Below, piece after piece: positions 56,660 through 64,000 of a stretch of 64,000 bases of DNA (its first letter is position 1; each line of letters begins with the position of its first letter). The notes under the pieces were generated by a model. That model searched no databases, had not been told where the DNA came from, and saw only the letters and a list, made by a program, of their open reading frames with translations. Source of the DNA: Aestuariibacter sp. Lineage in GTDB: Bacteria > Pseudomonadota > Gammaproteobacteria > Enterobacterales > Alteromonadaceae. Made by a program: the position numbers and the translations under genes. The stretch is from NCBI GenBank assembly GCA_017794925.1, contig CP051238.1, positions 3,034,957-3,098,956 of the forward strand. Direction: 5' to 3'.

Positions 56660-57475
56660 ATGAGTAACAGTCAGTATTTAGTCATTGGCGCAACGGGCAA
56701 AACAGGTAAACGGGTGATCAGTAAATTACGGGCAGCGCATAAAACCGTGAAGGCGGCAAGTCGGTCGGGCAGTGTAATTTTTGATTGGAATGATAAATCG
56801 AATTGGCCTGACGTCTTACGTAATGTAAAAGCCATGTATGTTACGTATTTCCCTGATCTTGCTATACCAGGTGCTCCGGACGATATCAGAGCGCTTTGCG
56901 AGCTAGCAAGACAGCAAAATGTGGGTCACATTACACTGCTTTCGGGACGGGGAGAGAGTGAAGCACTTGCCTGCGAGCGTATTGTTACATCATCTGGCAT
57001 GTCGTGGACCGTGGTGCGTGCATCCTGGTTCATGCAAAACTTTACGGAAGGCTTGTTCGCTCAGTTTTTAATGGATGGCTCGGTAGCTTTGCCTGTGGGT
57101 GATGTTAAAGAGCCTTTTGTTGATATTGATGATATAGCGGATATTGCCTTTGATTCGTTGATCAATGACAAACATAAAAACAAACTGTACGAGGTAACGG
57201 GCCCGGATTTGTTGAGCTTTAGTGATGTGGTTGAGGCGTTTAACCAAGCTTTTCAACGCAAAGGGGCGTTTCACCAAATATCACTGCCATTGTTTTCCGA
57301 AAATCTCACCCGGATAGGCGTGGATGAAGGTGCGATTGCTATACTTCACTATCTCTTCACCGAAGTGTTAGATGGCAGAAATGCTAATCTGGCTGATGGT
57401 GTGCAACAGGCGTTAGGCCGGCCGCCAACATCATTTAAAACATTTCTTCAAAAAAACCGCCATGTGTTTGACTGA
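56660..57475 (+). CDS. NmrA-type NAD(P)-binding protein
   Basis: This 271-residue protein has the atypical short-chain dehydrogenase (NmrA) fold: VIGATGKTGKRVISKL is the dinucleotide-binding loop, ASRSG the next strand end, and VRASWFMQNFTEGL plus PFVDIDDIADIA are typical of the group. Members are oxidoreductases or redox sensors. The canonical YxxxK catalytic pair is not evident, which fits the sensor or isoflavone-reductase-like branch. The frame starts at 56582, but the ATG at 56660 has ggaggc upstream. It ends at a strong bidirectional terminator. Confidence 0.83.
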   Translation: MSNSQYLVIGATGKTGKRVISKLRAAHKTVKAASRSGSVIFDWNDKSNWPDVLRNVKAMYVTYFPDLAIPGAPDDIRALCELARQQNVGHITLLSGRGESEALACERIVTSSGMSWTVVRASWFMQNFTEGLFAQFLMDGSVALPVGDVKEPFVDIDDIADIAFDSLINDKHKNKLYEVTGPDLLSFSDVVEAFNQAFQRKGAFHQISLPLFSENLTRIGVDEGAIAILHYLFTEVLDGRNANLADGVQQALGRPPTSFKTFLQKNRHVFD

Positions 57476-57482
57476 CACATAA

Positions 57483-57514
57483 ACAATAAAGCCGGCTTAA
57501 ACCGGCTTTATTGT
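57483..57514. terminator. Bidirectional terminator between NmrA-type gene and bcp
   Basis: Perfect 13-bp arms (57483-57495 and 57502-57514) close on a 6-nt loop, with A-T rich outer pairs that give a T tract for each of the two convergent genes. Confidence 0.88.
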
Positions 57515-57519
57515 ATTAG

Positions 57520-57984
57520 TTAGGCATTCAGGTAATTGAGTATTACCAGGTGATGTTCCTTGGTTTTAAATTTGTCAAAAACCTGTTCAACCTTGCCGTC
57601 TTCATCAATCAAAAAGCTGATGCGGTGAATGCCGTCATATTCTTTACCCATAAATTTCTTCGGGCCCCATACACCAAAAGCATCGGCAACAGCATGGTCT
57701 TCGTCAGATAGTAGCGTAAAATTCAACTGCTCTTTTTCAATAAACTTTGGCAGACGCTTAACGGCGTCCGGGCTTATACCCAATACTACAACATTGTGTT
57801 GTTTGAGTTCCTGCTGGATATCGCGCAAGCCTTGAGCCTGAACGGTACAACCTGGTGTCATTGCTTTGGGGTAGAAGTAAACCAGTACTTTTTTACCTTG
57901 AAACGATGCCAGCGAAACACTGTCACCGTCTTGATTGGAAAGGGTAAAGGCTGGCGCCGTATCGCCTGCTACGAGAGTTTTCAT
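57520..57984 (-). CDS. bcp: Peroxiredoxin Bcp, lacking the resolving cysteine
   Basis: This 154-residue thiol peroxidase reduces hydroperoxides. The peroxidatic cysteine is Cys46 in KAMTPGCTVQA. In E. coli Bcp a resolving Cys lies five residues later (CTVQAC); here that position is Gln51, and no other cysteine exists in the protein, so it must work by a 1-Cys mechanism with an outside thiol. The remaining motifs (YFYPK, LLSDEDH, GVWG, YDGIHRISFLID) are intact. It starts 3 nt after gcvR, an order shared with E. coli. Confidence 0.94.
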   Translation of the reverse strand: MKTLVAGDTAPAFTLSNQDGDSVSLASFQGKKVLVYFYPKAMTPGCTVQAQGLRDIQQELKQHNVVVLGISPDAVKRLPKFIEKEQLNFTLLSDEDHAVADAFGVWGPKKFMGKEYDGIHRISFLIDEDGKVEQVFDKFKTKEHHLVILNYLNA

Positions 57985-57987
57985 GGT

Positions 57988-58521
57988 TTATCCTTTGTGT
58001 TTATCTACAATTTTTCCGGTTAAGTGAAGAACCTGGCACAGCAACTCAAGGCGATATTGAAATTCAGCCAGGTGAACGTCATCGGGTATGTTAACTACCA
58101 GCTTGAAGCGCATCATTTTATGTCCGTTGGCTTCATCGACTGACGTGGTCTGTCTGAATGCACTGATCGATACCTGTTGGTCGGCAAAAAAACGCGTAAC
58201 TGCCTGGATCTGTCCTGGATTATCTACACCGCTAAATTCGACATCGTAAAGATGGGTCAGGTTTTGTTTAGTGTGCTCACGAGTACGCTTCAGAATAGAG
58301 AGCAGATCACGTCGCTGACACAGTTCCGGAATACTAAGCTCCACACGTGTTATCGCAGTATGAGAACCTTCAATGATCATGGTCAGTGAAAATTCCTGCC
58401 CATAAATGGCATGGCGACTATCCAGAATATTACATTCAGATTCGCTGACCAGAGTGGCGATATCACTTAAAATACCCACTTGATCAGTTCCTAATATTAC
58501 GGCGATTAATTGATGTTTCAT
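57988..58521 (-). CDS. gcvR: Glycine cleavage system regulator GcvR
   Basis: This 177-residue protein has two ACT domains: the first begins IAVILGTDQVGILSDIATLV near residue 6 and the second near residue 92 (VEFSGVDNPGQIQAVTRFF). In E. coli GcvR binds glycine and modulates GcvA control of the gcvTHP operon. The gene order gcvR-bcp, divergent from dapA, is the same as in E. coli, which supports orthology. Whether GcvA exists here is not visible. Confidence 0.9.
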   Translation of the reverse strand: MKHQLIAVILGTDQVGILSDIATLVSESECNILDSRHAIYGQEFSLTMIIEGSHTAITRVELSIPELCQRRDLLSILKRTREHTKQNLTHLYDVEFSGVDNPGQIQAVTRFFADQQVSISAFRQTTSVDEANGHKMMRFKLVVNIPDDVHLAEFQYRLELLCQVLHLTGKIVDKHKG

Positions 58522-58750
58522 AAACCCGACTCACGCTATGGGGCGCCGATTCTAACATAGTACTTTATAAAGTCGAATTGCCCGGATGACTCATAAAACG
58601 CTTTATATAATCAAAAGATAGCCGGACAAAAAAATCAGAATATCCTGACGACCTATATTTTAGTGTAATAATGGCTATTGAATCACGGCAAACGCTTGTT
58701 TTTATGCAGCCTGACAATTACCATGTGCGCTCGAAAAAAGTGGAGAGATT

Positions 58751-59635
58751 ATGTTTACCGGTAGTTACGTTGCACTAGTTACACCGATGCTTGACAATGG
58801 CCAGATCGATTACGAAGCGTTGCATGCACTGGTTGAGTTTCATATCCAGCAGGGCACACATGGTATTGTTTCTGTGGGTACCACAGGTGAGTCAGCCACC
58901 TTGCCATTTGATGAGCACATCGAAGTTGTGAAACAAACGGTCGCAGCCGCAGCAGGTAGAACGAAGATCATTGCTGGTAGTGGCGCTAACGCCACGGATG
59001 AAGCCATTTTCCTGAGTGAGCAAATGGCCGGTTTGGGCATAGACGGCTTCCTTAGCGTTGTGCCTTATTACAACAAGCCCCAGCAAAAAGGCATGATCGC
59101 ACACTTTACTGCCATTGCAGATGCAACAGATATTCCTGTTATTCTGTACAATGTGCCCGGACGTACCGTTGCAGACATGCTGCCAGAAACGGTTGCAGAA
59201 CTGGCAAAGCACAAAAACATTGTAGGCCTGAAAGATGCCACGGGTGACATAGCACGTTTAAAAGCCACCCAGGCTTTGGTAGGCGACGATTTCGCGCTAT
59301 TGAGTGGTGATGACGGTTCGTCGGCTGAATTCTTGTGTGAAGGTGGTCACGGCGTTATTTCAGTGACTGCCAACATTGTGCCTAAGGCAATTGCACAGAT
59401 GTGCGAAGCTGCTTTGGAAGGCGACAATGCCCGCTGTATGGACATTAATGCGGGTATTGAGAAACTTCATTCCGCGTTGTTTATTGAACCCAATCCAGTG
59501 ATGCCGAAATGGGCATTGTACAAAATGGGACTGATGAAAAGCCCATTTTTGCGATTACCGATGGTTTTACCGGAACTTGCGAGCCAAAAAAGCATCGAAG
59601 AGTTATTAGTTGAATACGCCATCATTTCTGAATAA
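58751..59635 (+). CDS. dapA: 4-hydroxy-tetrahydrodipicolinate synthase
   Basis: This 294-residue cytoplasmic aldolase condenses pyruvate with aspartate semialdehyde in lysine and peptidoglycan precursor synthesis. The Schiff-base lysine lies in VGLKDATGD (about 161), the Thr pair in VGTTGESAT (44-45) and the Tyr in LYNVPGRT (about 133). The N-terminus FTGSYVALVTPM matches the family start, with ggagag upstream. The order dapA-bamC-purC equals that in E. coli. Confidence 0.96.
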   Translation: MFTGSYVALVTPMLDNGQIDYEALHALVEFHIQQGTHGIVSVGTTGESATLPFDEHIEVVKQTVAAAAGRTKIIAGSGANATDEAIFLSEQMAGLGIDGFLSVVPYYNKPQQKGMIAHFTAIADATDIPVILYNVPGRTVADMLPETVAELAKHKNIVGLKDATGDIARLKATQALVGDDFALLSGDDGSSAEFLCEGGHGVISVTANIVPKAIAQMCEAALEGDNARCMDINAGIEKLHSALFIEPNPVMPKWALYKMGLMKSPFLRLPMVLPELASQKSIEELLVEYAIISE

Positions 59636-59644
59636 GAGATAATT

Positions 59645-60748
59645 ATGAATAAAAAACTGGCTCTGGTGAGCGGTATTGCCAGCCTTGTTCTGACAGCTTG
59701 CGCTTCACAACAGGAACGCGTGACTGCGTCGGGAAGCTATTCCTACGTCAAATCCACCGAGAGAACGCGCCTGCAGGTGCCTGCAGACCTGGATTCACCA
59801 GAATTTAGTAACGACTTTGCTATTCCCGATGTTAACCAGCCAGACAGTGAGCAACTGATCGGTCGAAATCTTGAAGTCGTGCCACCATCACTGGTTATTC
59901 CGTTAGTGACAGGTTCGCACGTACAGGAAGGTTCCAAAGGCGCGACGGTATTGTTGGATCAGGTTAAAGACAGTGAATCTCTTGATAAAACTATCTGGAA
60001 TTCGTTAATTGGTTATCTTGAAGATCGCAATGTCGCTGTTGAGAACTTCGATCCTGCTACGGGTCAGCTGAAAACAGGTTGGATGGTCATAAACCCGAAA
60101 GATGAAGAAGGCAGCTGGTTTGACTGGTCTTCAGATACCGAAACACCCGCCAAGGGGCAATATCGGTTCCAGTTAGAGATGAAACCTCATGGCCGGACAG
60201 CGCAATTAACGGTATCACTGATGGATTTTGAACAAGGCCAAGCGAGCCTGGCAGATCTTACGTCCATGCAGCGTCGTCGTGATGAGGTATCGGTGCTTAA
60301 CCGTGTGATTGGGCATTATGAATATCTGAATCAGTTGGAGACCAATCAGCGTATTGCCATGATCCGCCAGGGTTTGGGTATGGAAATGGGCTTTGACGCA
60401 GACGGCAATCCAGCTTTTGTGGTGGATTCTAAATACGACATTGCCTGGCCTCGAATTCAGTTGGTATTGCGTAAGCTTGGATTTAACGTGAAAGATCTCG
60501 ATAAATCTAACGGTTTGATTTTTGTTCAGTATACCGATGAGAATGTGAGCTGGTGGAAAAACGTATTTTCATCAGACAAAGCGCAGTTACTGGATTATGA
60601 CGAATACCGCCTGAAAATTACCAATCTGGGTGAGAAGACTGCCATTACGTTTATGAATAACGAGAGTGAACCATTTGATGCTAAAATGGTAACCAAGCTG
60701 TTCAAACCTTTTGAACAGGTAATGACTGAAGACGGCCTAGACATTTAA
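59645..60748 (+). CDS. bamC: Outer-membrane assembly lipoprotein BamC
   Basis: This 367-residue lipoprotein of the BAM complex has the lipobox LTAC with Cys19, so the mature protein is outer-membrane anchored. An unstructured N-terminal stretch that contacts BamD (about 30-95, rich in Pro and Asp) is followed by two helix-grip domains (about 100-215 and 250-367). [22 protein letters not shown], quoted here only for its C-terminal strand order, marks the second. It begins 9 nt after dapA and purC follows 14 nt later. Confidence 0.92.
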   Translation: MNKKLALVSGIASLVLTACASQQERVTASGSYSYVKSTERTRLQVPADLDSPEFSNDFAIPDVNQPDSEQLIGRNLEVVPPSLVIPLVTGSHVQEGSKGATVLLDQVKDSESLDKTIWNSLIGYLEDRNVAVENFDPATGQLKTGWMVINPKDEEGSWFDWSSDTETPAKGQYRFQLEMKPHGRTAQLTVSLMDFEQGQASLADLTSMQRRRDEVSVLNRVIGHYEYLNQLETNQRIAMIRQGLGMEMGFDADGNPAFVVDSKYDIAWPRIQLVLRKLGFNVKDLDKSNGLIFVQYTDENVSWWKNVFSSDKAQLLDYDEYRLKITNLGEKTAITFMNNESEPFDAKMVTKLFKPFEQVMTEDGLDI

Positions 60749-60762
60749 CTAAGAGACACACA

Positions 60763-61476
60763 ATGGAAAAACGCGAAGAGCTTTATCGTGGTAAAGCCAA
60801 AACTGTATACCTGACTGATGACAGCGATAAACTGATTCTTTATTTTCGTAATGATACATCGGCTTTCGATGGCGAAAAAATTGAACAGCTGGATCGTAAA
60901 GGTGAAGTGAACAATAAGTTTAATCACTTTATCATGAACAAGCTGGAAGAAGCGGGTATTGCTACTCAGGTAGAAGAGTTGCTTTCTGATACTGAGTCTT
61001 TAGTTAAAAAGCTGGATATGATCCCGGTTGAATGCGTTGTTCGTAACGTTGCCGCTGGCTCATTGGTACGCCGTCTTGGTGTTGAAGAAGGCAAATTGCT
61101 GGATCCACCTTTGTTTGAGTTCTTCCTTAAGAACGATGCGTTACATGACCCAATGGTGAATGATTACCATATTGTGTCATTTGGTTGGGCGACGGAAGCA
61201 CAAATTGCTCGCATGAAAGAACTGACGTTTGCCGTTAATAACGTATTGAAAGCCATGTTCGATGAAGCGGGTATGATTCTGGTTGATTACAAACTGGAAT
61301 TCGGCATTGATACTGCGGGCAACATTGTTCTGGGTGATGAGTTTACGCCTGATGGTTGCCGTTTGTGGGATAAAGAAACCCACAAGAAAATGGACAAAGA
61401 TCGTTTCCGTCAGGGCTTAGGCTCTGTGGTTGAAACCTACATTGAAGTTGCAGAGCGTTTAGGCTTGTCGCTTTAA
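60763..61476 (+). CDS. purC: Phosphoribosylaminoimidazole-succinocarboxamide synthase
   Basis: This 237-residue cytoplasmic enzyme joins aspartate to CAIR with ATP in purine synthesis. [11 protein letters not shown] near the N-terminus, [11 protein letters not shown] near 90, and LVDYKLEFG and [13 protein letters not shown] in the second half are the conserved SAICAR-synthase blocks. Length equals E. coli PurC (237). It is the last gene of dapA-bamC-purC and is followed by an intrinsic terminator. Confidence 0.97.
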   Translation: MEKREELYRGKAKTVYLTDDSDKLILYFRNDTSAFDGEKIEQLDRKGEVNNKFNHFIMNKLEEAGIATQVEELLSDTESLVKKLDMIPVECVVRNVAAGSLVRRLGVEEGKLLDPPLFEFFLKNDALHDPMVNDYHIVSFGWATEAQIARMKELTFAVNNVLKAMFDEAGMILVDYKLEFGIDTAGNIVLGDEFTPDGCRLWDKETHKKMDKDRFRQGLGSVVETYIEVAERLGLSL

Positions 61477-61500
61477 TTAGTAAACGAAATTTACTATTAA

Positions 61501-61526
61501 ATACCCGCATTTGCGGGTATTTTTTT
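61501..61526 (+). terminator. Terminator after purC
   Basis: The stem atacccgc pairs with gcgggtat within 61501-61520 and runs into at least six T residues. Confidence 0.9.
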
Positions 61527-61568
61527 ATCTGAATATGAATGATGAGGTTTGCTATCAGGACGAATGCT

Positions 61569-62420
61569 ATGAATATTTTTAAACTTAGCCTTTTGGCAAG
61601 CCTTGCAATGCTGGCTTTTGCAGCAAATTCATTACTGTGCAGAATGGCATTGGTAGAAACGGCGATCGACCCTGCCAGTTTTACAGCCTGGCGCCTTATA
61701 AGCGGTGCGGTTACGCTATTGGTCATTGTGTTGTTGTCGCAGTACTCGTTACCTAAGCGCGGCAATTGGTTTATGGGATTGGCCTTATTTGTTTATGCTG
61801 CAGCATTCTCGTTTGCCTACATTACGATGACCGCAGGTGCGGGAGCGTTGGTATTGTTTGGTTCTGTTCAAATTACCATGCTGGTTTGGGGGATCATTCA
61901 GGGGGAACGTCTTTCTGCGACCCAATGGTTGGGTTTCGGACTGGCCGTAGCGGGTTTAATCATGCTCTTGTTGCCCAATAGCGCCGTACCAGCGTTGGGT
62001 AGCGCGTTACTCATGGCGTTGGCCGGTATTGCCTGGGGTTTTTATTCAATCATGGGTAAAACGGCAGGTGCGCCGACCGAAGCAACAGCAGGCAACTTTT
62101 TAAGAGCTGCACCTATGGCGTTAATGCTCTTATTGGTATTTGCACCCGATGTTACTGCGAGTTTCGAAAATACCCCGGGAATTGCTTATGCCATTGCCTC
62201 AGGGGCTGTTGCTTCTGGGGTGGGATATGCCATTTGGTATTCGGTACTGCCACACATTGCCGCTCTAAAAGCTGCGACTATTCAGCTGTCTGTTCCAGTG
62301 ATTGCTATGATCATGGGGTGCGGAGCATTGCAAGAGCCCATCACTTATCGAATGTTACTCAGTGCTATTTGCGTGTTAGGCGGCATTGCCCTGGTTATCT
62401 GGGTAAAAGCGCAGCGCTGA
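61569..62420 (+). CDS. EamA/DMT family transporter
   Basis: This inner-membrane protein of about 283 residues has ten hydrophobic segments in two EamA repeats; the second starts near residue 148 (GIAWGFYSIMGKTAG). The N-terminal AANSLLCRMAL and PASFTAWRLISGAV carry the conserved Arg positions. Family members export amino acids or other small metabolites; the substrate is not shown. The frame starts at 61539, but the ATG at 61569 has aggacg upstream. It is a single gene after the purC terminator. Confidence 0.87.
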   Translation: MNIFKLSLLASLAMLAFAANSLLCRMALVETAIDPASFTAWRLISGAVTLLVIVLLSQYSLPKRGNWFMGLALFVYAAAFSFAYITMTAGAGALVLFGSVQITMLVWGIIQGERLSATQWLGFGLAVAGLIMLLLPNSAVPALGSALLMALAGIAWGFYSIMGKTAGAPTEATAGNFLRAAPMALMLLLVFAPDVTASFENTPGIAYAIASGAVASGVGYAIWYSVLPHIAALKAATIQLSVPVIAMIMGCGALQEPITYRMLLSAICVLGGIALVIWVKAQR

Positions 62421-62526
62421 TTGAGCCTTTCTACTTCACTTGTTCCGCAATGATATCGTTAATTTGATCACTGGTAGCTGTGATTGTTGATAGATGCCTT
62501 TAACTAAATGGGGTTACATTTGAACA

Positions 62527-62799
62527 TCATGGCGTTATTTTAATTGTAATGTCGCTGTTTGGCTTACAACAACATGGCAGGATTTCATCGTCGTCGATAA
62601 AGGCGAGGGGATCGGTGGTGTAGTCTACGTCTCCTGACAAAATTTTTGTCCGGCATGCACCACAAAACCCTTCCCGACAATGGTATTGCACTTCAACGTT
62701 CTGTGCTTCAAGGGTTTCTAGCAGGGTTTTGTTGGCGTGTGAGGTGATCGTCACCGTATCGATTATCTCGATACGGTGCTCATCGTCCTTGGTGGTCAT
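62527..62799 (-). CDS. yfaE: 2Fe-2S ferredoxin YfaE for ribonucleotide reductase
   Basis: This 90-residue plant-type ferredoxin keeps the class Ia ribonucleotide reductase beta subunit active by supplying electrons for its diferric-tyrosyl cofactor. The cluster ligands are Cys41, Cys46 and Cys49 (YHCREGFCGACRTK) with a fourth from the CCC run at 76-78. It starts 3 nt after the nrdB stop, as in E. coli, so it belongs to the nrd transcript. Confidence 0.93.
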   Translation of the reverse strand: MTTKDDEHRIEIIDTVTITSHANKTLLETLEAQNVEVQYHCREGFCGACRTKILSGDVDYTTDPLAFIDDDEILPCCCKPNSDITIKITP

Positions 62800-62802
62800 T
62801 CC

Positions 62803-63933
62803 TTATAATTCGAAGTCCGCGAAGTCATCTTCACTGACTGACGAGTCAATCTGGCCGACTAAATAAGAGCTGATTTCAGACTCCTGAGGGGCTACCTGAA
62901 CATTATCTGATACCAGGTAGTTGTTCATCCATGGGAGTGGGTTACTGGTTACGTCGAATGGCGTTCCCATACCAATGGCTGACATACGTTGATTGGCAAT
63001 GTACTCAACATACTGACACAGGATTTCTTTGTTAAGACCAATCATAGAGCCGTGTTGGAACAGGTACTCTGCCCATTGCTTCTCTTGTTCAACTGCCTTC
63101 AGGAAAATGGCTTTGGCTTCTTCGTGACACTCTTCTGCAATCTCGGCCATTTCAGGATCGTCTTTTCCTCTGGCCCACAAATTCAAAATGTGCTGAGTAG
63201 AGGTTAAGTGCAGGTTTTCGTCACGGGCAATCAAACGAATAATCTTTGAATTGCCTTCCATCAGTTCACGTTCTGCAAACGCAAAGGTACAGGCGAACGA
63301 CACGTAAAAACGAATGGCTTCCAGTGCGTTAACTGAATTCATGCAAAGGTACATTTTTTTCTTCAGTTCGCGCATGGTAACAACGTAGGGCTCGCCGTCT
63401 AATTCGTAGGTGCCTTCGCCGCGTGTTTGCCACAGCTGGGTCGCGTAAATCAAATCGTCGTAGTATCGTGAGATGTCGGTCGCACGACGTTTGATCTCTT
63501 CGTTGTCCACGATATCTTCGAAGATTTCGCTGGGATCAACAAACAGATTCCGCAAAATGTGCGTGTAAGAGCGAGAGTGAATCGTCTCAAAGAAAGACCA
63601 GGTTTCGACCCAGGTTTCTAATTCTGGCAACGAGATTATCGGTAAAAATGCGATATTCGGACTGCGGCCCTGAACAGAATCGAGCAGAGTCTGGTACTTC
63701 AGGTTTGAAATAAAAATATGTTTTTCCGGATCGCTTAATTTTTGAAAATCAACGCGGTCACGGCTTACATCTACTTCCTCAGGGCGCCAGAAAAAGCTGA
63801 TTTGCTTTTCGATGAGCTTTTCAAAAATTGAATGTTTTTGCTGATCATATCGGGCAACGTTAACCGGCTTGCCGAAAAACATAGGTTCATCAAGTTGGTT
63901 TGTTTTTTCTTGATTAAACGTGGTGTATTTCAT
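62803..63933 (-). CDS. nrdB: Ribonucleoside-diphosphate reductase class Ia, beta subunit
   Basis: This 376-residue cytoplasmic protein carries the diiron site and radical tyrosine of class Ia ribonucleotide reductase. [15 protein letters not shown] holds the first Asp ligand, [12 protein letters not shown] the Glu and His ligands with the radical Tyr, and [12 protein letters not shown] the later Glu and His. The C-terminal residues after about 345, ending EDDFADFEL, are the flexible tail that docks NrdA. The alpha subunit gene is expected just outside the window, upstream on the minus strand. Confidence 0.97.
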   Translation of the reverse strand: MKYTTFNQEKTNQLDEPMFFGKPVNVARYDQQKHSIFEKLIEKQISFFWRPEEVDVSRDRVDFQKLSDPEKHIFISNLKYQTLLDSVQGRSPNIAFLPIISLPELETWVETWSFFETIHSRSYTHILRNLFVDPSEIFEDIVDNEEIKRRATDISRYYDDLIYATQLWQTRGEGTYELDGEPYVVTMRELKKKMYLCMNSVNALEAIRFYVSFACTFAFAERELMEGNSKIIRLIARDENLHLTSTQHILNLWARGKDDPEMAEIAEECHEEAKAIFLKAVEQEKQWAEYLFQHGSMIGLNKEILCQYVEYIANQRMSAIGMGTPFDVTSNPLPWMNNYLVSDNVQVAPQESEISSYLVGQIDSSVSEDDFADFEL

Positions 63934-63956
63934 AGTTCAAATCACTTCACTAGCGC

Positions 63957-63984
63957 AAAAAATCGCCCGACATCGTAGCCGGGC
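63957..63984 (-). terminator. Hairpin and T tract just upstream of nrdB
   Basis: On the minus strand, arms gcccggc and gtcgggc (63978-63984 and 63965-63971, one G-T pair) enclose a 6-nt loop and run into six T residues at 63962-63957. It lies 24 nt before the nrdB start, where the end of nrdA is expected. It may end part of the nrdA transcript. Confidence 0.7.
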
Positions 63985-64000
63985 ATTATTCTTATATTAG

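Overview
The window is a continuous stretch of gammaproteobacterial chromosome, most likely from a marine member of the Alteromonadales (Alteromonadaceae-like). The evidence is the housekeeping order purN-purM / hda / arsC(yfgD) / bepA / perM / bcp-gcvR / dapA-bamC-purC, the pairs cmoA-cmoB and nrdB-yfaE, a rhombosortase, a large TonB receptor, moderate GC content and frequent TTG starts. I see no tRNA or rRNA genes, insertion sequences, prophage genes or CRISPR arrays. No gene is clearly broken; only the first is cut by the window edge.

Layout. Bases 1-8.5 kb: a partial trans-sulfuration enzyme, azoR, an exported glutathione peroxidase, an S9 peptidase lipoprotein, a rhombosortase, an enoyl-CoA isomerase-like crotonase and an exported gamma-glutamyltransferase. 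8.5-15.3 kb: a run of small, mostly membrane or exported proteins of unknown function, with a DCC thiol oxidoreductase, a DUF4870 protein, a cytochrome c preceded by an FNR-like site, a cupin, a DUF1444 protein and a lipoprotein. 15.4-22.5 kb: cysK, a MoxR ATPase/VWA pair, an RDD protein coupled to a MocA-like nucleotidyltransferase, a rhomboid protease, MarC and an isoprenylcysteine-methyltransferase-like protein. 22.6-28.1 kb: a small unknown protein, a TonB receptor, and moeA overlapping a MATE exporter.

28.1-32.9 kb holds the most distinctive unit: a tight four-gene operon (glycerate kinase, HAD phosphoglycerate-sugar phosphatase, glucosyl-3-phosphoglycerate synthase, GH13 sucrose-phosphorylase-type enzyme). 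It reads as a complete make-and-recycle route for the compatible solute glucosylglycerate. 33-41.8 kb: cmoB-cmoA, an orphan LuxR-type response regulator, add, fadE, and the purM-purN-DUF3108 operon.

42-64 kb follows the E. coli 55-56 min gene order, with gene orientations kept. Additions are a DUF2066 gene beside hda, an HEXXH lipoprotein, DUF2069-wrbA next to arsC, and a TlpA-type thioredoxin. Between perM and bcp, where E. coli K-12 carries the hyf hydrogenase operon, this genome has a Tat-exported dienelactone hydrolase, a TPR-sulfotransferase, a TPR membrane protein, a serine hydrolase with a TPR tail, a small membrane protein and an NmrA-type reductase. The window ends with an EamA transporter and yfaE-nrdB, preceded by a hairpin terminator that probably separates nrdA from nrdB.

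Gene starts were moved from the longest open frame where a ribosome-binding site, signal peptide or family N-terminus argued for it; each case is stated in the entry.
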